A DNA stretch of 64,000 bases from Nevskia soli DSM 19509 (GCF_000711955.1 NZ_JONR01000010.1:134375-198374), one strand, 5' to 3'; counted from the first letter of the stretch, positions 1 through 12,290 are shown. The notes: generated by a model not told the origin, from the sequence alone. Made by a program: numbers and translations.

Positions 1-1
1 G

Positions 2-3679
<3,678 letters not shown>

Positions 3680-3686
3680 TGAAGCG

Positions 3687-3778
3687 GTGGCCAGTGGTTA
3701 GTGGCCAGTGGCCGGTAACGGCCGCTACGCGCCCGTCTTTTGCTTTTACCAGTCACTGGCCACCAGCCACTGATCACT
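3687..3778. repeat. Imperfect inverted repeat of GTGGCCAGTG type between gltB and gltD
   Basis: The left arm at 3687-3718 is built of GTGG/CAGTGG units and ends in GGTAA. The right arm at 3746-3778 begins TTACC and continues with CACTGGCCAC. The arms are largely complementary, so the intercistronic RNA should fold into a long imperfect hairpin. A related element lies at 41889-41987 between def and fmt. Confidence 0.8.
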
Positions 3779-3797
3779 TTTTCGAAGAAGTACGCTA

Positions 3798-5204
3798 ATG
3801 GCCGCCAAGAATGTAATGCAGTTCCTGGACCTCCCGCGCCAGGATCCGAAGAAAGCCCCGGTGGAAATCCGCCTGCACGATTTCCGCGAGATCTACGGCC
3901 AGTTCAAGTCCGACCAGGCCGCGGCCCAGGCCGGGCGCTGCCTCGATTGCGGCAATCCGTATTGCGAGTGGAAGTGCCCGGTGCACAACTTCATTCCCAA
4001 CTGGTTGAAGCTGATCCAGGAAGGCAACCTGTTCGCCGCGGCGGAGCTGTCGCACCAGACCAACTCCCTGCCGGAGATCTGCGGCCGCATCTGCCCGCAG
4101 GATCGCCTGTGCGAGGGGGCCTGCACCCTGGAAGACGGCTTCGGCGCCGTCAGCATCGGCAACATCGAGAAGTACATCACCGATGAAGCGGTGAAGCAGG
4201 GCTGGCGCCCGGACATGTCCAACGTCGTCCCCACCGGCAAGCGCGTCGCCATCGTCGGCGCCGGCCCGGCCGGCCTCGGCTGCGCCGACGTGCTGACCCG
4301 CAACGGCGTGCAGGCGGTGGTGTACGACCGCTACAGCGAGATCGGCGGCCTGCTCACCTTCGGCATCCCGCCGTTCAAGCTGGAAAAGGAAGTGGTGAAG
4401 ACCCGCCGCGGCCTGCTCGAAGGCATGGGCGTCGAGTTCCGCCTCAACACCGAGATCGGCCGCGACATCCCGTTCGAGCAGCTGCTCAACGAGTACGATG
4501 CCGTGTTCCTCGGCATGGGCGCCTACACCGAGATGAAGGGCGGCTTCCCCGGCGAGGACCTGCCCGGCGTGACGCAGGCGCTGCCCTTCCTCATCTCCAA
4601 CGTCAACCGCGTCATGGGCATCGAGACCGATCCCGCGCAGTTCATCGACGTCCGCGGCCAGCGCGTGGTCGTGCTCGGCGGCGGTGACACGGCGATGGAC
4701 TGCAACCGCACCAGCGCGCGCCAGCAGGCCGCCCGCGTCACCTGCGTCTATCGCCGCGACGAGGCCAACATGCCCGGCTCCAAGCGCGAAGTCGCCAACG
4801 CCAAGGAAGAGGGTGTGCGCTTCCTGTTCAACCGCCAGCCGGTGGAAATCGTCGGCGACGGCAAGGTCGAGGGCGTGAAAATGGTCGAAACCCGCCTCGG
4901 CAAGCCCGACGCCAAGGGCCGTCGCCAGCCGGAAGTGGTGGCCGGCTCCGAGGAAGTCATTCCCGCCGACCGCGTGCTCATCGCCTTCGGCTTCCGCCCC
5001 AGCCCCGCGGCCTGGATCACCGAGCACGGCGTCGAACTGCAGCAGGACGGCCGCATCAAGACCTCCGAGCAGCGCAAGTTCCAGACGACCAACTCCAAGA
5101 TCTTCGCCGGCGGCGACATGGTGCGCGGTTCCGACCTGGTGGTCACCGCGGTGTTCGAAGGACGCCAGGCGGCCGAGGGGATACTCGACTACCTGGGGGG
5201 CTGA
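3798..5204 (+). CDS. gltD: Glutamate synthase small subunit (NADPH)
   Basis: The 468-residue product matches the usual GltD length. The N-terminal cysteines that bind 4Fe-4S clusters are visible in CLDCGNPYCEWKCP and CGRICPQDRLCEGAC. An FAD dinucleotide fold follows (VAIVGAGPAGLGCADVL, about residue 150), then a second Rossmann motif for NADPH (VVVLGGGDTAMDC, about residue 290). The C-terminal GGDMVRGSDLVVTA segment is the usual FAD closure. It oxidises NADPH and passes electrons to GltB for ammonia assimilation. It lies downstream of gltB and is closed by a clear intrinsic terminator. Confidence 0.98.
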   Translation: MAAKNVMQFLDLPRQDPKKAPVEIRLHDFREIYGQFKSDQAAAQAGRCLDCGNPYCEWKCPVHNFIPNWLKLIQEGNLFAAAELSHQTNSLPEICGRICPQDRLCEGACTLEDGFGAVSIGNIEKYITDEAVKQGWRPDMSNVVPTGKRVAIVGAGPAGLGCADVLTRNGVQAVVYDRYSEIGGLLTFGIPPFKLEKEVVKTRRGLLEGMGVEFRLNTEIGRDIPFEQLLNEYDAVFLGMGAYTEMKGGFPGEDLPGVTQALPFLISNVNRVMGIETDPAQFIDVRGQRVVVLGGGDTAMDCNRTSARQQAARVTCVYRRDEANMPGSKREVANAKEEGVRFLFNRQPVEIVGDGKVEGVKMVETRLGKPDAKGRRQPEVVAGSEEVIPADRVLIAFGFRPSPAAWITEHGVELQQDGRIKTSEQRKFQTTNSKIFAGGDMVRGSDLVVTAVFEGRQAAEGILDYLGG

Positions 5205-5221
5205 GCCTGGCCTGATGCATG

Positions 5222-5251
5222 AAAAAGCCCGCTTCCGAGCGGGCTTTTTTT
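5222..5251 (+). terminator. Intrinsic terminator of gltBD
   Basis: A GC-rich stem (GCCCGC pairing with GCGGGC, extended by A-T pairs), a 6-nt loop and a run of seven T residues begin 18 bp after the gltD stop. This is a textbook rho-independent terminator. Confidence 0.95.
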
Positions 5252-5446
5252 ATGTCCAGTCCTTCGACGCAATTCATTTCATTCAATGCATCCGGCGTTG
5301 CCGCAAACACCGGGGCTGCGTCATGTTAAGCAGCTTTACATCCGGCGCCAGGAATTGATCATAAAGTCATACCTGAAAGTACTATGCCAAGGTGCGGCGC
5401 TGCACTCTTAGATCATAAGCGCACGCGAACGCGCCAAATGATTATT

Positions 5447-5474
5447 TTCAATGCCTGGAACGCCTGACTAGAAT
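5447..5474 (+). promoter_or_regulatory. Candidate sigma70 promoter of the sulfatase operon
   Basis: TTCAAT at 5447-5452 and TAGAAT at 5469-5474 are separated by 16 bp and lie 37 bp upstream of the sulfatase ATG. The gene-free stretch 5205-5510 is noticeably AT-richer than its surroundings. Apart from the gltD terminator and this promoter I see nothing else in it that I can name. Confidence 0.45.
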
Positions 5475-5510
5475 TTCGCGGCCCGTCACCTCCACCGGCC
5501 GAAAAAAACA

Positions 5511-7439
5511 ATGAGCTTCCAGTTTCCGGCGCCCGCGCGTCCGGGCTTTCGCAAGACGCTGATCGCCGCAGCCACCGTCGCCCTGCTGGCTGCTTGCAGC
5601 AACGACGACAATGCCGCGCCGCCGCCCGCGCAGCCGAACATCCTCTACATCATGGCCGATGATCTCGGCTATTCGGACATCCATGCCATGGGCGGCGAGA
5701 TCGACACGCCGAACCTGGATGCGCTGGTGGCGAGCGGCCGCATCCTGTCCAACCATCATGCCGGAACGGTCTGCGCCATCACGCGCTCGATGCTGATCTC
5801 CGGCACCGATCATCACCTCGTCGGCGAAGGCACCATGGGTGCGCCGACGGACGAGCGCAAGGGCTTGCCCGGGTATGAAGGCTATCTCAACGACCGCTCC
5901 CTTTCGGTCGCGCAGCTGCTGAAGGATGCGGGGTATCACACCTACATGGCCGGCAAGTGGCACCTGGGCTCCGGCATCGTCGGCAGCACCGGCAACGCCG
6001 GCCAGACACCGGACCAGTGGGGCTTCGAGCACAGCTACGCCCTGCTCGGCGGTGCCGCCAGCAATCACTTCGCACACGAAGCAGCCGGCTCCAAGAATTA
6101 CACCGAGGATGGCGTCTATGTGCAGCCCGGGCAGCCGGGACAGCCCGGCGGGGCGGGCGGCACCCCGGCCGTGTTCTACTCCACCGACTTCTACACGCAG
6201 AAGCTGATTTCCTACATCGATCTGAATCACGGCGACGGCAAGCCCTTCTTCGCCTACGCCGCCTACACCTCGCCGCACTGGCCGCTGGCGGTGCCGGACC
6301 CCTACCTGCACAACTATGTCGGCAAGTACGACCAGGGATACGAGGTGATTCGCGCCGCGCGGCTGGCGCGGCAGAAGCAGCTCGGCATCATCCCGGCGGA
6401 CTTCAATCCCTTCGCCGGATTGCCGGAGACGCTGACCCGCTCGGCCGCCACGCCAGATGCCGGCACCGCCAATGCGAAGTACATCAGCGCCTTGCACAGC
6501 CCCGCCGATGGCTATATCGACTACAACCGGGGTTATGTCGACAAGAAATGGGAGTCGCTGTCGCCGCTGGAGCAGAGGGCGCAGGCGCGCTACATGGAGA
6601 TCTATGCCGGCATGGTCGAGAACCTCGACCACGACATCGGCCTGCTGATCCAGCACCTGAAGGACATCGGCGAATACAACAACACCTTCATCATGTTCCA
6701 GTCGGATAACGGCGCCGAGGGCTGGCCGATCGATTCGGGCGCCGATCCCACGGCTACCGACGAGGCCAATGCGCAGTCGCCGGTGTACGAAACCCTGGGC
6801 GCGGACAACGGCCAGACCAGCGCCAAGAAGATCCAGTACGGTTTCCGCTGGGCCGAGGTCAGCGCTACGCCCTTCAGCCTGACCAAGGGTTATTCCGGCG
6901 AGGGCGGCGTGTCGGTGCCGGCCATCGTCCACCTGCCGCGGCAGGTGCTGCAGCAGCCGACCATCGGCGCCTTCACCCACGTCACCGACAATACCGCCAC
7001 CTTCCTCGCCCTGGCCGGCGTGACGCCGCCGAACGTGCCGGCGCCGCCCCTGGTCAATCCGGCCACGGGCGTAGACCAGAACAAGGGCAAGGTGGTATAC
7101 GACAACCGCTACGTCTATCCCGTCACCGGGGTGTCCTTGCTGCCGGTGCTGGAAGGGCAGGCGAGCGGGCAGGTCCATACCGCGCCCTTCGGCGACGAGT
7201 CCTACGGCCGCGCTTACCTGCGCAGCCCCGACGGCAAGTGGAAGGCGCGCTGGACCGAGCCGCCGCTGGGTCCGCTCGACGGACACTGGGAATTGTTCGC
7301 CATCGACACGGACCGCGGCGAGACCGACGATGTTTCGGCGCAGAATTCCGACGTGGTCACCACGCTGGTGAACCAGTGGGAGACTTACATGACGAACGTC
7401 GGCGGCGTCGAGCCCTTGCAGCCGAAGGGCTACTATTAA
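5511..7439 (+). CDS. Lipoprotein arylsulfatase (formylglycine-type sulfatase)
   Basis: The 642-residue product begins with a lipoprotein signal peptide: Arg/Lys residues, a hydrophobic stretch and lipobox LAAC with Cys29. A type I sulfatase domain starts at residue 43 (NILYIMADDLGYSD; Asp50 and Asp51 are expected metal ligands). The catalytic segment is CAITRSMLISGTDHH with Cys88 as the likely formylglycine precursor. Its +2 residue is Ile, whereas the family normally has Pro or Ala. Other sulfatase marks are MAGKWHLG (Lys and His) and FQSDNGAEG (metal-binding Asp-Asn). It should hydrolyse sulfate esters in the cell envelope. A formylglycine-generating enzyme follows after 40 bp, which supports activation by conversion of Cys. 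The substrate cannot be read from the sequence. Confidence 0.93.
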   Translation: MSFQFPAPARPGFRKTLIAAATVALLAACSNDDNAAPPPAQPNILYIMADDLGYSDIHAMGGEIDTPNLDALVASGRILSNHHAGTVCAITRSMLISGTDHHLVGEGTMGAPTDERKGLPGYEGYLNDRSLSVAQLLKDAGYHTYMAGKWHLGSGIVGSTGNAGQTPDQWGFEHSYALLGGAASNHFAHEAAGSKNYTEDGVYVQPGQPGQPGGAGGTPAVFYSTDFYTQKLISYIDLNHGDGKPFFAYAAYTSPHWPLAVPDPYLHNYVGKYDQGYEVIRAARLARQKQLGIIPADFNPFAGLPETLTRSAATPDAGTANAKYISALHSPADGYIDYNRGYVDKKWESLSPLEQRAQARYMEIYAGMVENLDHDIGLLIQHLKDIGEYNNTFIMFQSDNGAEGWPIDSGADPTATDEANAQSPVYETLGADNGQTSAKKIQYGFRWAEVSATPFSLTKGYSGEGGVSVPAIVHLPRQVLQQPTIGAFTHVTDNTATFLALAGVTPPNVPAPPLVNPATGVDQNKGKVVYDNRYVYPVTGVSLLPVLEGQASGQVHTAPFGDESYGRAYLRSPDGKWKARWTEPPLGPLDGHWELFAIDTDRGETDDVSAQNSDVVTTLVNQWETYMTNVGGVEPLQPKGYY

Positions 7440-7479
7440 CGCCAGGCATCGGGGCAAGAGCGCAGGCGCTTAATTCACC

Positions 7480-8508
7480 ATGGCCAAGAAGGGATTGATC
7501 CTGGCTGCACTCGCGGTCGCGGGCGGCGCGCTCGGCGCCGTCGCGCTGCGCGTGGGCGCCTTCAATGCCCCTGTCACTATTGGCCCGCCACCCGCTGCCC
7601 TGGGTTCCCCGGAGCAATGCTCGCGCTACTCCGGCCTGCCGCCGCAATGGGGCAGCGACCGGCACGCCGGCATGGTGCATCTCGCCGGCGGCCGTTTCGT
7701 CTTCGGCACCACCCTCGGCTACCAGGACGAGCGTCCGGCCGAGTCCGGCAAGGTCGCGGTGGCGGCTTTCTGGATCGACCAGACCGAGGTCACCAACCGG
7801 CAGTTCGCGGCCTTCGTCGCGGCCACCGCCTATGTCACCACCGCGGAGCGCGACGGCGGCGCCGTGGTCTTCCACAAGCCCGACTACGCGGAACTCAAGA
7901 CGCGGCCCTACGCCTGGTGGAGCTACGTGCAGGGCGCCGACTGGAACCATCCGACCGGCCCGGGGAGCGACCGCAAGGGGCTCGACAACCAGCCGGTGAC
8001 CCTGGTCACCCAGGCTGATGCCCTGGCCTACGCGCACTGGCTCGGGCGTGATCTGCCCACCGAGGCCGAATGGGAATACGCCGCCAAGGCCGGCCGCCAG
8101 GACGCGAAGCTGGACGAGGCGCCGCGCGATGCCGCGGGCAAGCCCACCGCCAACTACTGGCAGGGTTCCTTCCCGGTGCTCAACACCGGCGCCGATGGGC
8201 ACGAAGGGCTCGCGCCCGTGGGTTGCTACGCGGCCAACGACTGGAAGTTGTACGACATGATCGGCAATGCCTGGGAATGGACGGCCGATCCCTATAGCGG
8301 CCCGCACCAGGGCCATGCCAACGGCGACACCGCCTCGGTCGCCGCCGCCAGCCGCACCGGCCGGCCCGGCCAGCCGATGGTGATCAAGGGCGGCTCCTTC
8401 CTCTGCTCGCAGGATTTCTGCGTGCGCTACCGCGCCTCGGCGCGTGAAGCGCAGGAAGACAACCTGCCGGCTTCGCACATCGGCTTCCGCACCGTGCTGC
8501 GCGGTTGA
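7480..8508 (+). CDS. Formylglycine-generating enzyme (sulfatase-modifying factor), membrane-anchored
   Basis: The 342-residue FGE-sulfatase domain protein starts with a hydrophobic N-terminus (about residues 5-25), so it is probably exported or anchored. The domain begins at GMVHLAGGRFVFG and contains EVTNRQFAAF, LPTEAEWEYAA and GNAWEWTADPY. The two active-site cysteines are present in KGGSFLCSQDFC (Cys309 and Cys314), followed by VRYR and HIGFR. This distinguishes a true aerobic copper FGE from the many cysteine-free relatives. It should oxidise the active-site Cys of the sulfatase encoded just upstream. The stop codon overlaps the next start, so the three genes form an operon. Confidence 0.92.
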   Translation: MAKKGLILAALAVAGGALGAVALRVGAFNAPVTIGPPPAALGSPEQCSRYSGLPPQWGSDRHAGMVHLAGGRFVFGTTLGYQDERPAESGKVAVAAFWIDQTEVTNRQFAAFVAATAYVTTAERDGGAVVFHKPDYAELKTRPYAWWSYVQGADWNHPTGPGSDRKGLDNQPVTLVTQADALAYAHWLGRDLPTEAEWEYAAKAGRQDAKLDEAPRDAAGKPTANYWQGSFPVLNTGADGHEGLAPVGCYAANDWKLYDMIGNAWEWTADPYSGPHQGHANGDTASVAAASRTGRPGQPMVIKGGSFLCSQDFCVRYRASAREAQEDNLPASHIGFRTVLRG

Positions 8509-9335
8509 GCGGCGTGAAGCGAAGTAGCCGGAATCACGGCGGATTGCGCGCCGCTTCAGTAGCGCTGTGCCTTGGCTGCATGGCCGCGTTTGCATCGGCC
8601 GGTGCCGATACGTCGCCGCAAGTCATCAGGATTGGCGTCAGCGCCGGGCCGCAGGCCGAGATCATGGAGGAGGTGAAAGGCGTTGCGGCGGGCAAGGGCC
8701 TGGACCTCCAGGTCGTGCATTTCGACGACGAGAACAAGATCGATGCCGCACTGGATGCCGGTACGCTCGACGCCAACAGCTTCCAGGATCTGCCGTATCT
8801 GGACCAGCAGAAACAGGCCCACGGTTATCACCTGGTGGATGTCGCCTATACCGTGACCCTGCCGCTTGCTTTCTACTCGAAAAAACTGACTTCCCTGCGC
8901 GGCCTCAAGCCTGGCGACACCGTGGCGCTGCCGAAGACGCTGGCCGACTGCGCTCGCGCCCTGATCCTGCTGCAGAACTACGGCCTCATCACCTTCCCCG
9001 ACACCGCCGGGCTGCACGCGACGCCGCGCGACCTCAGCACCAATCCCAGGAAGCTGAAGTTCATCACGCTGGCGCCCGCGCAGCTTCCCGGCGCGCTCGA
9101 CAAGGTAGCTTTCGCCGCCATCCCCTGGGCCGTGGCGGAGCAGGCCGGCCTGCAACCGGCGCGCGATGCCATCGGCATGGAGGACGCCCGCAGTCCCTAT
9201 GCGAATGTCATCGCCGTGCGTGCGCAGGACAAGAACCGGCCCTGGGTGGCGCAACTCGTCGCCGCCTACCATTCCGAGCCGATCAAGCACTACATCCTGG
9301 CGCACTACCAGGATTCGGTGCGCCGGCCGTGGTGA
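8505..9335 (+). CDS. NlpA/MetQ-family periplasmic substrate-binding protein
   Basis: The first possible start is a TTG overlapping the FGE stop (TTGA); a GTG at 8514 gives almost the same protein. The product has a signal peptide, then an NlpA-type solute-binding fold: VIRIGVSAGPQAEIMEEVKGVA, ALDAGTLDANSFQDLPYLDQ, LPLAFYSKKLTSLRGLKPGDTVALP and a C-terminal VAQLVAAYHSEPIKHYI. Family members bind D/L-methionine or other sulfur-containing compounds. No ATPase or permease gene is adjacent, so the transporter it feeds is elsewhere or absent. Its position behind a sulfatase and an FGE suggests sulfur acquisition, but the ligand is unknown. Confidence 0.85.
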   Translation: MSGVKRSSRNHGGLRAASVALCLGCMAAFASAGADTSPQVIRIGVSAGPQAEIMEEVKGVAAGKGLDLQVVHFDDENKIDAALDAGTLDANSFQDLPYLDQQKQAHGYHLVDVAYTVTLPLAFYSKKLTSLRGLKPGDTVALPKTLADCARALILLQNYGLITFPDTAGLHATPRDLSTNPRKLKFITLAPAQLPGALDKVAFAAIPWAVAEQAGLQPARDAIGMEDARSPYANVIAVRAQDKNRPWVAQLVAAYHSEPIKHYILAHYQDSVRRPW

Positions 9336-9357
9336 GAGACGCCGTCATGCTCCGGCC

Positions 9358-10236
9358 GTGAACACGGTCTCCTTCCGCTGCACCGCCTGCGGCAAGTGCT
9401 GCAACTCGCCGCCGCTGATGAGCCTGCCGGAACTGTTCCGGCACGAAGGTTTGTTTGTCGGCGCCTTGGCCATACGGCGCGCGGTATCTGGTGCGCGCGA
9501 GATGTCGGTCCATACGCAGGCGTTCGATTACACATCGCTGAATCGCTGTCCGGCGCTGGGCGAAGACCAGCGTTGCAGCATCCACGACAGGGGCAAGCCC
9601 GCTGTATGCGCAGTCGTGCCCTTCGATGCCGAAGTGCCGGATGGCTTGCAACATGCCGTGCTGTTGAACCGGAACCGCAGCGAAAGCTATATCGGCGCGA
9701 ACTGCATCGTTGCGGGCGAGTCCACCGACCACGACGTGGTGGTACGCGATGGCCGTCTCGTCGACAACGGATACATCGACGCACTGGCGCGACGGCGCGA
9801 AGCAGCTCGTCTCGATCGGCACTACTGGGGCGGTGCCCTGCTCGAGTTGCTGCGCAGGGAGCTTTCCGCGTCGAATGCCGTTCCGGCAAAGGGCTATCTC
9901 ACCCTGCCGCTGGTGCCGGTCCTGCAAATCGTGGCCGGCGTTTCCACGCACTGCCGCATTCGATGCCTGGCCTATATCGACAGCCAGATCGTGCTGATCG
10001 ACCGCATGCTTGTCGCAGCCCTGCAACGCAAGAACAGCCGGGACCGTGATGCCACCCGCGAACTGCGTTCCTTCAACAGCACCTATGCGCGGCTGCGTAA
10101 ACAGCTGGAGCGCTGCGCCGCCGATAGTTTCACGGAAATCGTCGACCGGGAGCGTCAACGGGATTTTGAGGCCTACCTGGAACTTGATGCCGGCGTGGCC
10201 GGCTCAGCGGAGTCGCAGGAAAGCGCCGCGGCGTAG
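9358..10236 (+). CDS. YkgJ-type cysteine-cluster protein
   Basis: I place the start at GTG 9358, right before the conserved part (VSFRCTACGKCCNSPP); the upstream open frame overlaps the preceding gene and has no homology I recognise. The product is about 292 residues. The CxxCGxCC motif, followed by RCPALGEDQRCSIHDRGKPAVC, is typical of the zinc- or iron-chelating YkgJ/UPF0153 family, whose molecular role is not established. The C-terminal half (about residues 180-290) is less familiar and rich in charged residues. The 267 bp that follow (10237-10503) hold no gene I can support. Confidence 0.8.
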   Translation: MNTVSFRCTACGKCCNSPPLMSLPELFRHEGLFVGALAIRRAVSGAREMSVHTQAFDYTSLNRCPALGEDQRCSIHDRGKPAVCAVVPFDAEVPDGLQHAVLLNRNRSESYIGANCIVAGESTDHDVVVRDGRLVDNGYIDALARRREAARLDRHYWGGALLELLRRELSASNAVPAKGYLTLPLVPVLQIVAGVSTHCRIRCLAYIDSQIVLIDRMLVAALQRKNSRDRDATRELRSFNSTYARLRKQLERCAADSFTEIVDRERQRDFEAYLELDAGVAGSAESQESAAA

Positions 10237-10503
10237 GATGCAACGAGCGCTGTTTGCGAATTGCATCGCTGGCCTAGGCGCCGGCGATGCTTTTCGTTCT
10301 TCGCCGCCGCGGCGCTTCGCTATTACGCCCGTGAACCCAGGGTGCGCATGCTCGCCTGACGATAGGCTGGCTTCGCGGAATTCGGTCATGACCCGCGTTC
10401 CGCCACCGGCGGAGCGCGGCATGCCGGTACAAGGTGCCGGCCATGGCCGCCGGCGAGGGCGATCCGGCATACTCGGTGTCGTCCACGTCTTCGTCCGCCT
10501 GCC

Positions 10504-10905
10504 ATGATTTCCCACATCTTCCTCGGCGTATCCGACTTCAATCGCGCGCTGTCCTTCTACGGCAGCGTCATGGACGAACTGGGCCTGGCGCTGAAATTCA
10601 GCGACCCTGAAAAGCCCTGGGCCGCGTGGTCCTCCCCAAGCGCGCCGCGCCCCTTGCTGCTGATCGGCGCGCCTTACGACGGCCGGGCGGCGAGTCCCGG
10701 CAACGGCAATATGGTCGCCCTGCTGGCGCCGACGCGAGCGGCGGTGGACCGCGCGCATGCCGCCGCCCTGGCCAACGGCGGCGCCTGCGACGGACCCCCC
10801 GGCCTGCGCCTCAACTACCATCCCGATTATTACGGCGCGTACTTCCGCGATCCCGACGGCAACAAGCTCTGCATCTGCTGCCATGACAAGCCGGGCGAAA
10901 TCTGA
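10504..10905 (+). CDS. VOC-family (glyoxalase/dioxygenase-like) protein
   Basis: This 133-residue protein has the two halves of a vicinal oxygen chelate fold: MISHIFLGVSDFNRALSFYGSVM at the start and YHPDYYGAYFRDPDGNKLC at the end. The His near the N-terminus and the Tyr/Asp-Pro-Asp-Gly motif near the C-terminus are standard for the family. Substrates vary widely across the family and cannot be assigned here. It stands alone and its stop codon directly abuts that of the convergent membrane-protein gene downstream. Confidence 0.85.
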   Translation: MISHIFLGVSDFNRALSFYGSVMDELGLALKFSDPEKPWAAWSSPSAPRPLLLIGAPYDGRAASPGNGNMVALLAPTRAAVDRAHAAALANGGACDGPPGLRLNYHPDYYGAYFRDPDGNKLCICCHDKPGEI

Positions 10906-11436
10906 CTAGCGGGCGATGCGCCCGTTCGTGGTATCGAGCGTGAGCCCCTCCATGCGCTGCAGATGCCACAGCCGCAGCGCCCGCCCGAGGAATACGCCGC
11001 TGAGCGCGCCGTAGGCTGTGCTCACCGCCAGCACGAACAGCTCCACCTGGCGCAGCTCGCCATGTAGCGCGAGCTGGATGCCGACGCCGTACTTCACCGC
11101 GAAGATCAGCACGATCAACAGCAGCGGCACCCAGCTGCCGGGCAACGCGTAGCGGCGGCTCTGCGCCAGATAAGCCGCACCCTTCGGCGCGCCGCGGCGT
11201 TGGACTTCATAGGCGGACAAGAACAAGCCGCCGGCCCAGCACAGCAAGGCTCCCGGCTGTGCGCCGAAGGTGGAGATCACGCCGCCGAAAGACAGTGCCG
11301 TGAACAGGGCGGGCAGCATCGCCGCCCGCGACTGCGTCACCTGCTGCGGCCGCGTCATGCCGTAGCCGCGCCACAACAGGGCGGCCAGCAGCAGCCAGAC
11401 CCAGGACGGTGTGTGACGCACGATTTCGACGAACAT
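10906..11436 (-). CDS. Small integral membrane protein (DUF6622-like)
   Basis: The 176-residue protein has about five hydrophobic segments: WVWLLLAALLW at the start, then two near residues 45-75, one at VPLLLIVLIFAVKYGV and one near residues 135-150. The N-terminal pattern HTPSWVWLLLAALLWRG resembles DUF6622 membrane proteins, which have no known function. It is followed in the other direction by the VOC gene without any gap. Its upstream neighbour, 43 bp away on the same strand, is another multi-pass membrane protein, so the two may be co-transcribed. Confidence 0.7.
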   Translation of the reverse strand: MFVEIVRHTPSWVWLLLAALLWRGYGMTRPQQVTQSRAAMLPALFTALSFGGVISTFGAQPGALLCWAGGLFLSAYEVQRRGAPKGAAYLAQSRRYALPGSWVPLLLIVLIFAVKYGVGIQLALHGELRQVELFVLAVSTAYGALSGVFLGRALRLWHLQRMEGLTLDTTNGRIAR

Positions 11437-11478
11437 GGAAATCCTCCCGCGAGCAGTGAATGGAGGCGCGGACCGGGA

Positions 11479-12195
11479 TCAGCCCGATACCGGAGCAGCG
11501 GAAACCCGCGACGACGCAGGCCGGCGGCGCGCGAAGCGGCGCCGATGCCGCACCCGGAGCCAGGTGATGGCGCCGAAGCCGATGGCCAGCGGCGCGAACC
11601 AGGACAGGTGCAGGTCGGCCATTTTCGCGGCCAGGTCCGCCGGCAGGATGCGCATCAGGCCGATGCCGAGAAAGGCGATATGCGTGGCGATGCCATTGGC
11701 GATCATGGCGGTGAAGTGCTCGCGCAACCACCAGCCCGGTGCGGGGCTGGCGGCGCGGCGCTGCAGCAGCATCTGCACCGAGCGCCCCACGCCGACCAGG
11801 CCGAATACCGTCAGCAGCACCTGTCCGGCCCACAGGCCGATCGCCGCCACCGCCAACCCGCTCCCCAGTTGCGCCCAGGCCAGCACGGGGTAGATGCCGC
11901 TGCTGTATGCAGCGAAGTCCTGCTTCAGGCGCACCGCGCGCGGACCCACCACCACGCTGGCGCCGACCAGCACCTCCAGGTAGAGGAAGAACACGCCGGG
12001 CAGCGGTCTGCCCTGGCCGAAATAGGACAAGGCCAGCGGCAGCGCGGTGAGCAGGATGCCGCCCATCGCCCACAGGTAAATGCGGCCGGCAAGCCGATGC
12101 AGGGGACGCCCCTTGGGCGCCAGCGCCGCGGTCCAGAAACCGAGCAGCGCCACCGCGCCGACCGCCACGTGCAAAGCCGGAACCATTCCGTGCAT
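11479..12195 (-). CDS. Predicted multi-pass membrane protein (DUF2306-like)
   Basis: The open frame extends further upstream, but the ATG at 12195 has a GGGAG ribosome-binding site at good spacing and gives a protein beginning MHGMVPALHVAVGAVALLGFW. There are about seven hydrophobic segments. Short motifs such as APKGRPLHRLAGRIYLWAM and a His near HFTAMIANGIATHIAFLG resemble DUF2306-type predicted membrane proteins. The function is unknown. It is divergent from the two-component system gene at 12325 and shares that intergenic region, so it is a candidate target of that system. Confidence 0.7.
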   Translation of the reverse strand: MHGMVPALHVAVGAVALLGFWTAALAPKGRPLHRLAGRIYLWAMGGILLTALPLALSYFGQGRPLPGVFFLYLEVLVGASVVVGPRAVRLKQDFAAYSSGIYPVLAWAQLGSGLAVAAIGLWAGQVLLTVFGLVGVGRSVQMLLQRRAASPAPGWWLREHFTAMIANGIATHIAFLGIGLMRILPADLAAKMADLHLSWFAPLAIGFGAITWLRVRHRRRFARRRPASSRVSAAPVSG

Positions 12196-12251
12196 GTCGC
12201 CACTCCCGTTCGATGTGCCGCCATTGTCGGGATGTCCGCCGTGGGCGGGCA

Positions 12252-12290
12252 GGTGACAGATGGCACAAGCGGGGGGTGACAAAACTCACC
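12252..12290. promoter_or_regulatory. Candidate operator: direct repeat plus palindrome
   Basis: GGTGACA occurs at 12252-12258 and 12275-12281. The second copy is the left half of a palindrome, GGTGA-N6-TCACC, at 12275-12290. It lies between divergent genes and upstream of the two-component operon promoter, which suits autoregulation by the NarL-type regulator. This is inference from position and symmetry. Confidence 0.4.

Noticed and set aside
5434..5446. CCAAATGATTAT upstream of the sulfatase matches part of the palindrome arm at 60281-60302
   Set aside because: Only 12 bases agree and the match has no partner arm or borders, so chance is likely.
10237..10503. Possible small gene between the YkgJ-type and VOC genes
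   Set aside because: Open frames here are short, have no ribosome-binding site and show no conserved pattern.
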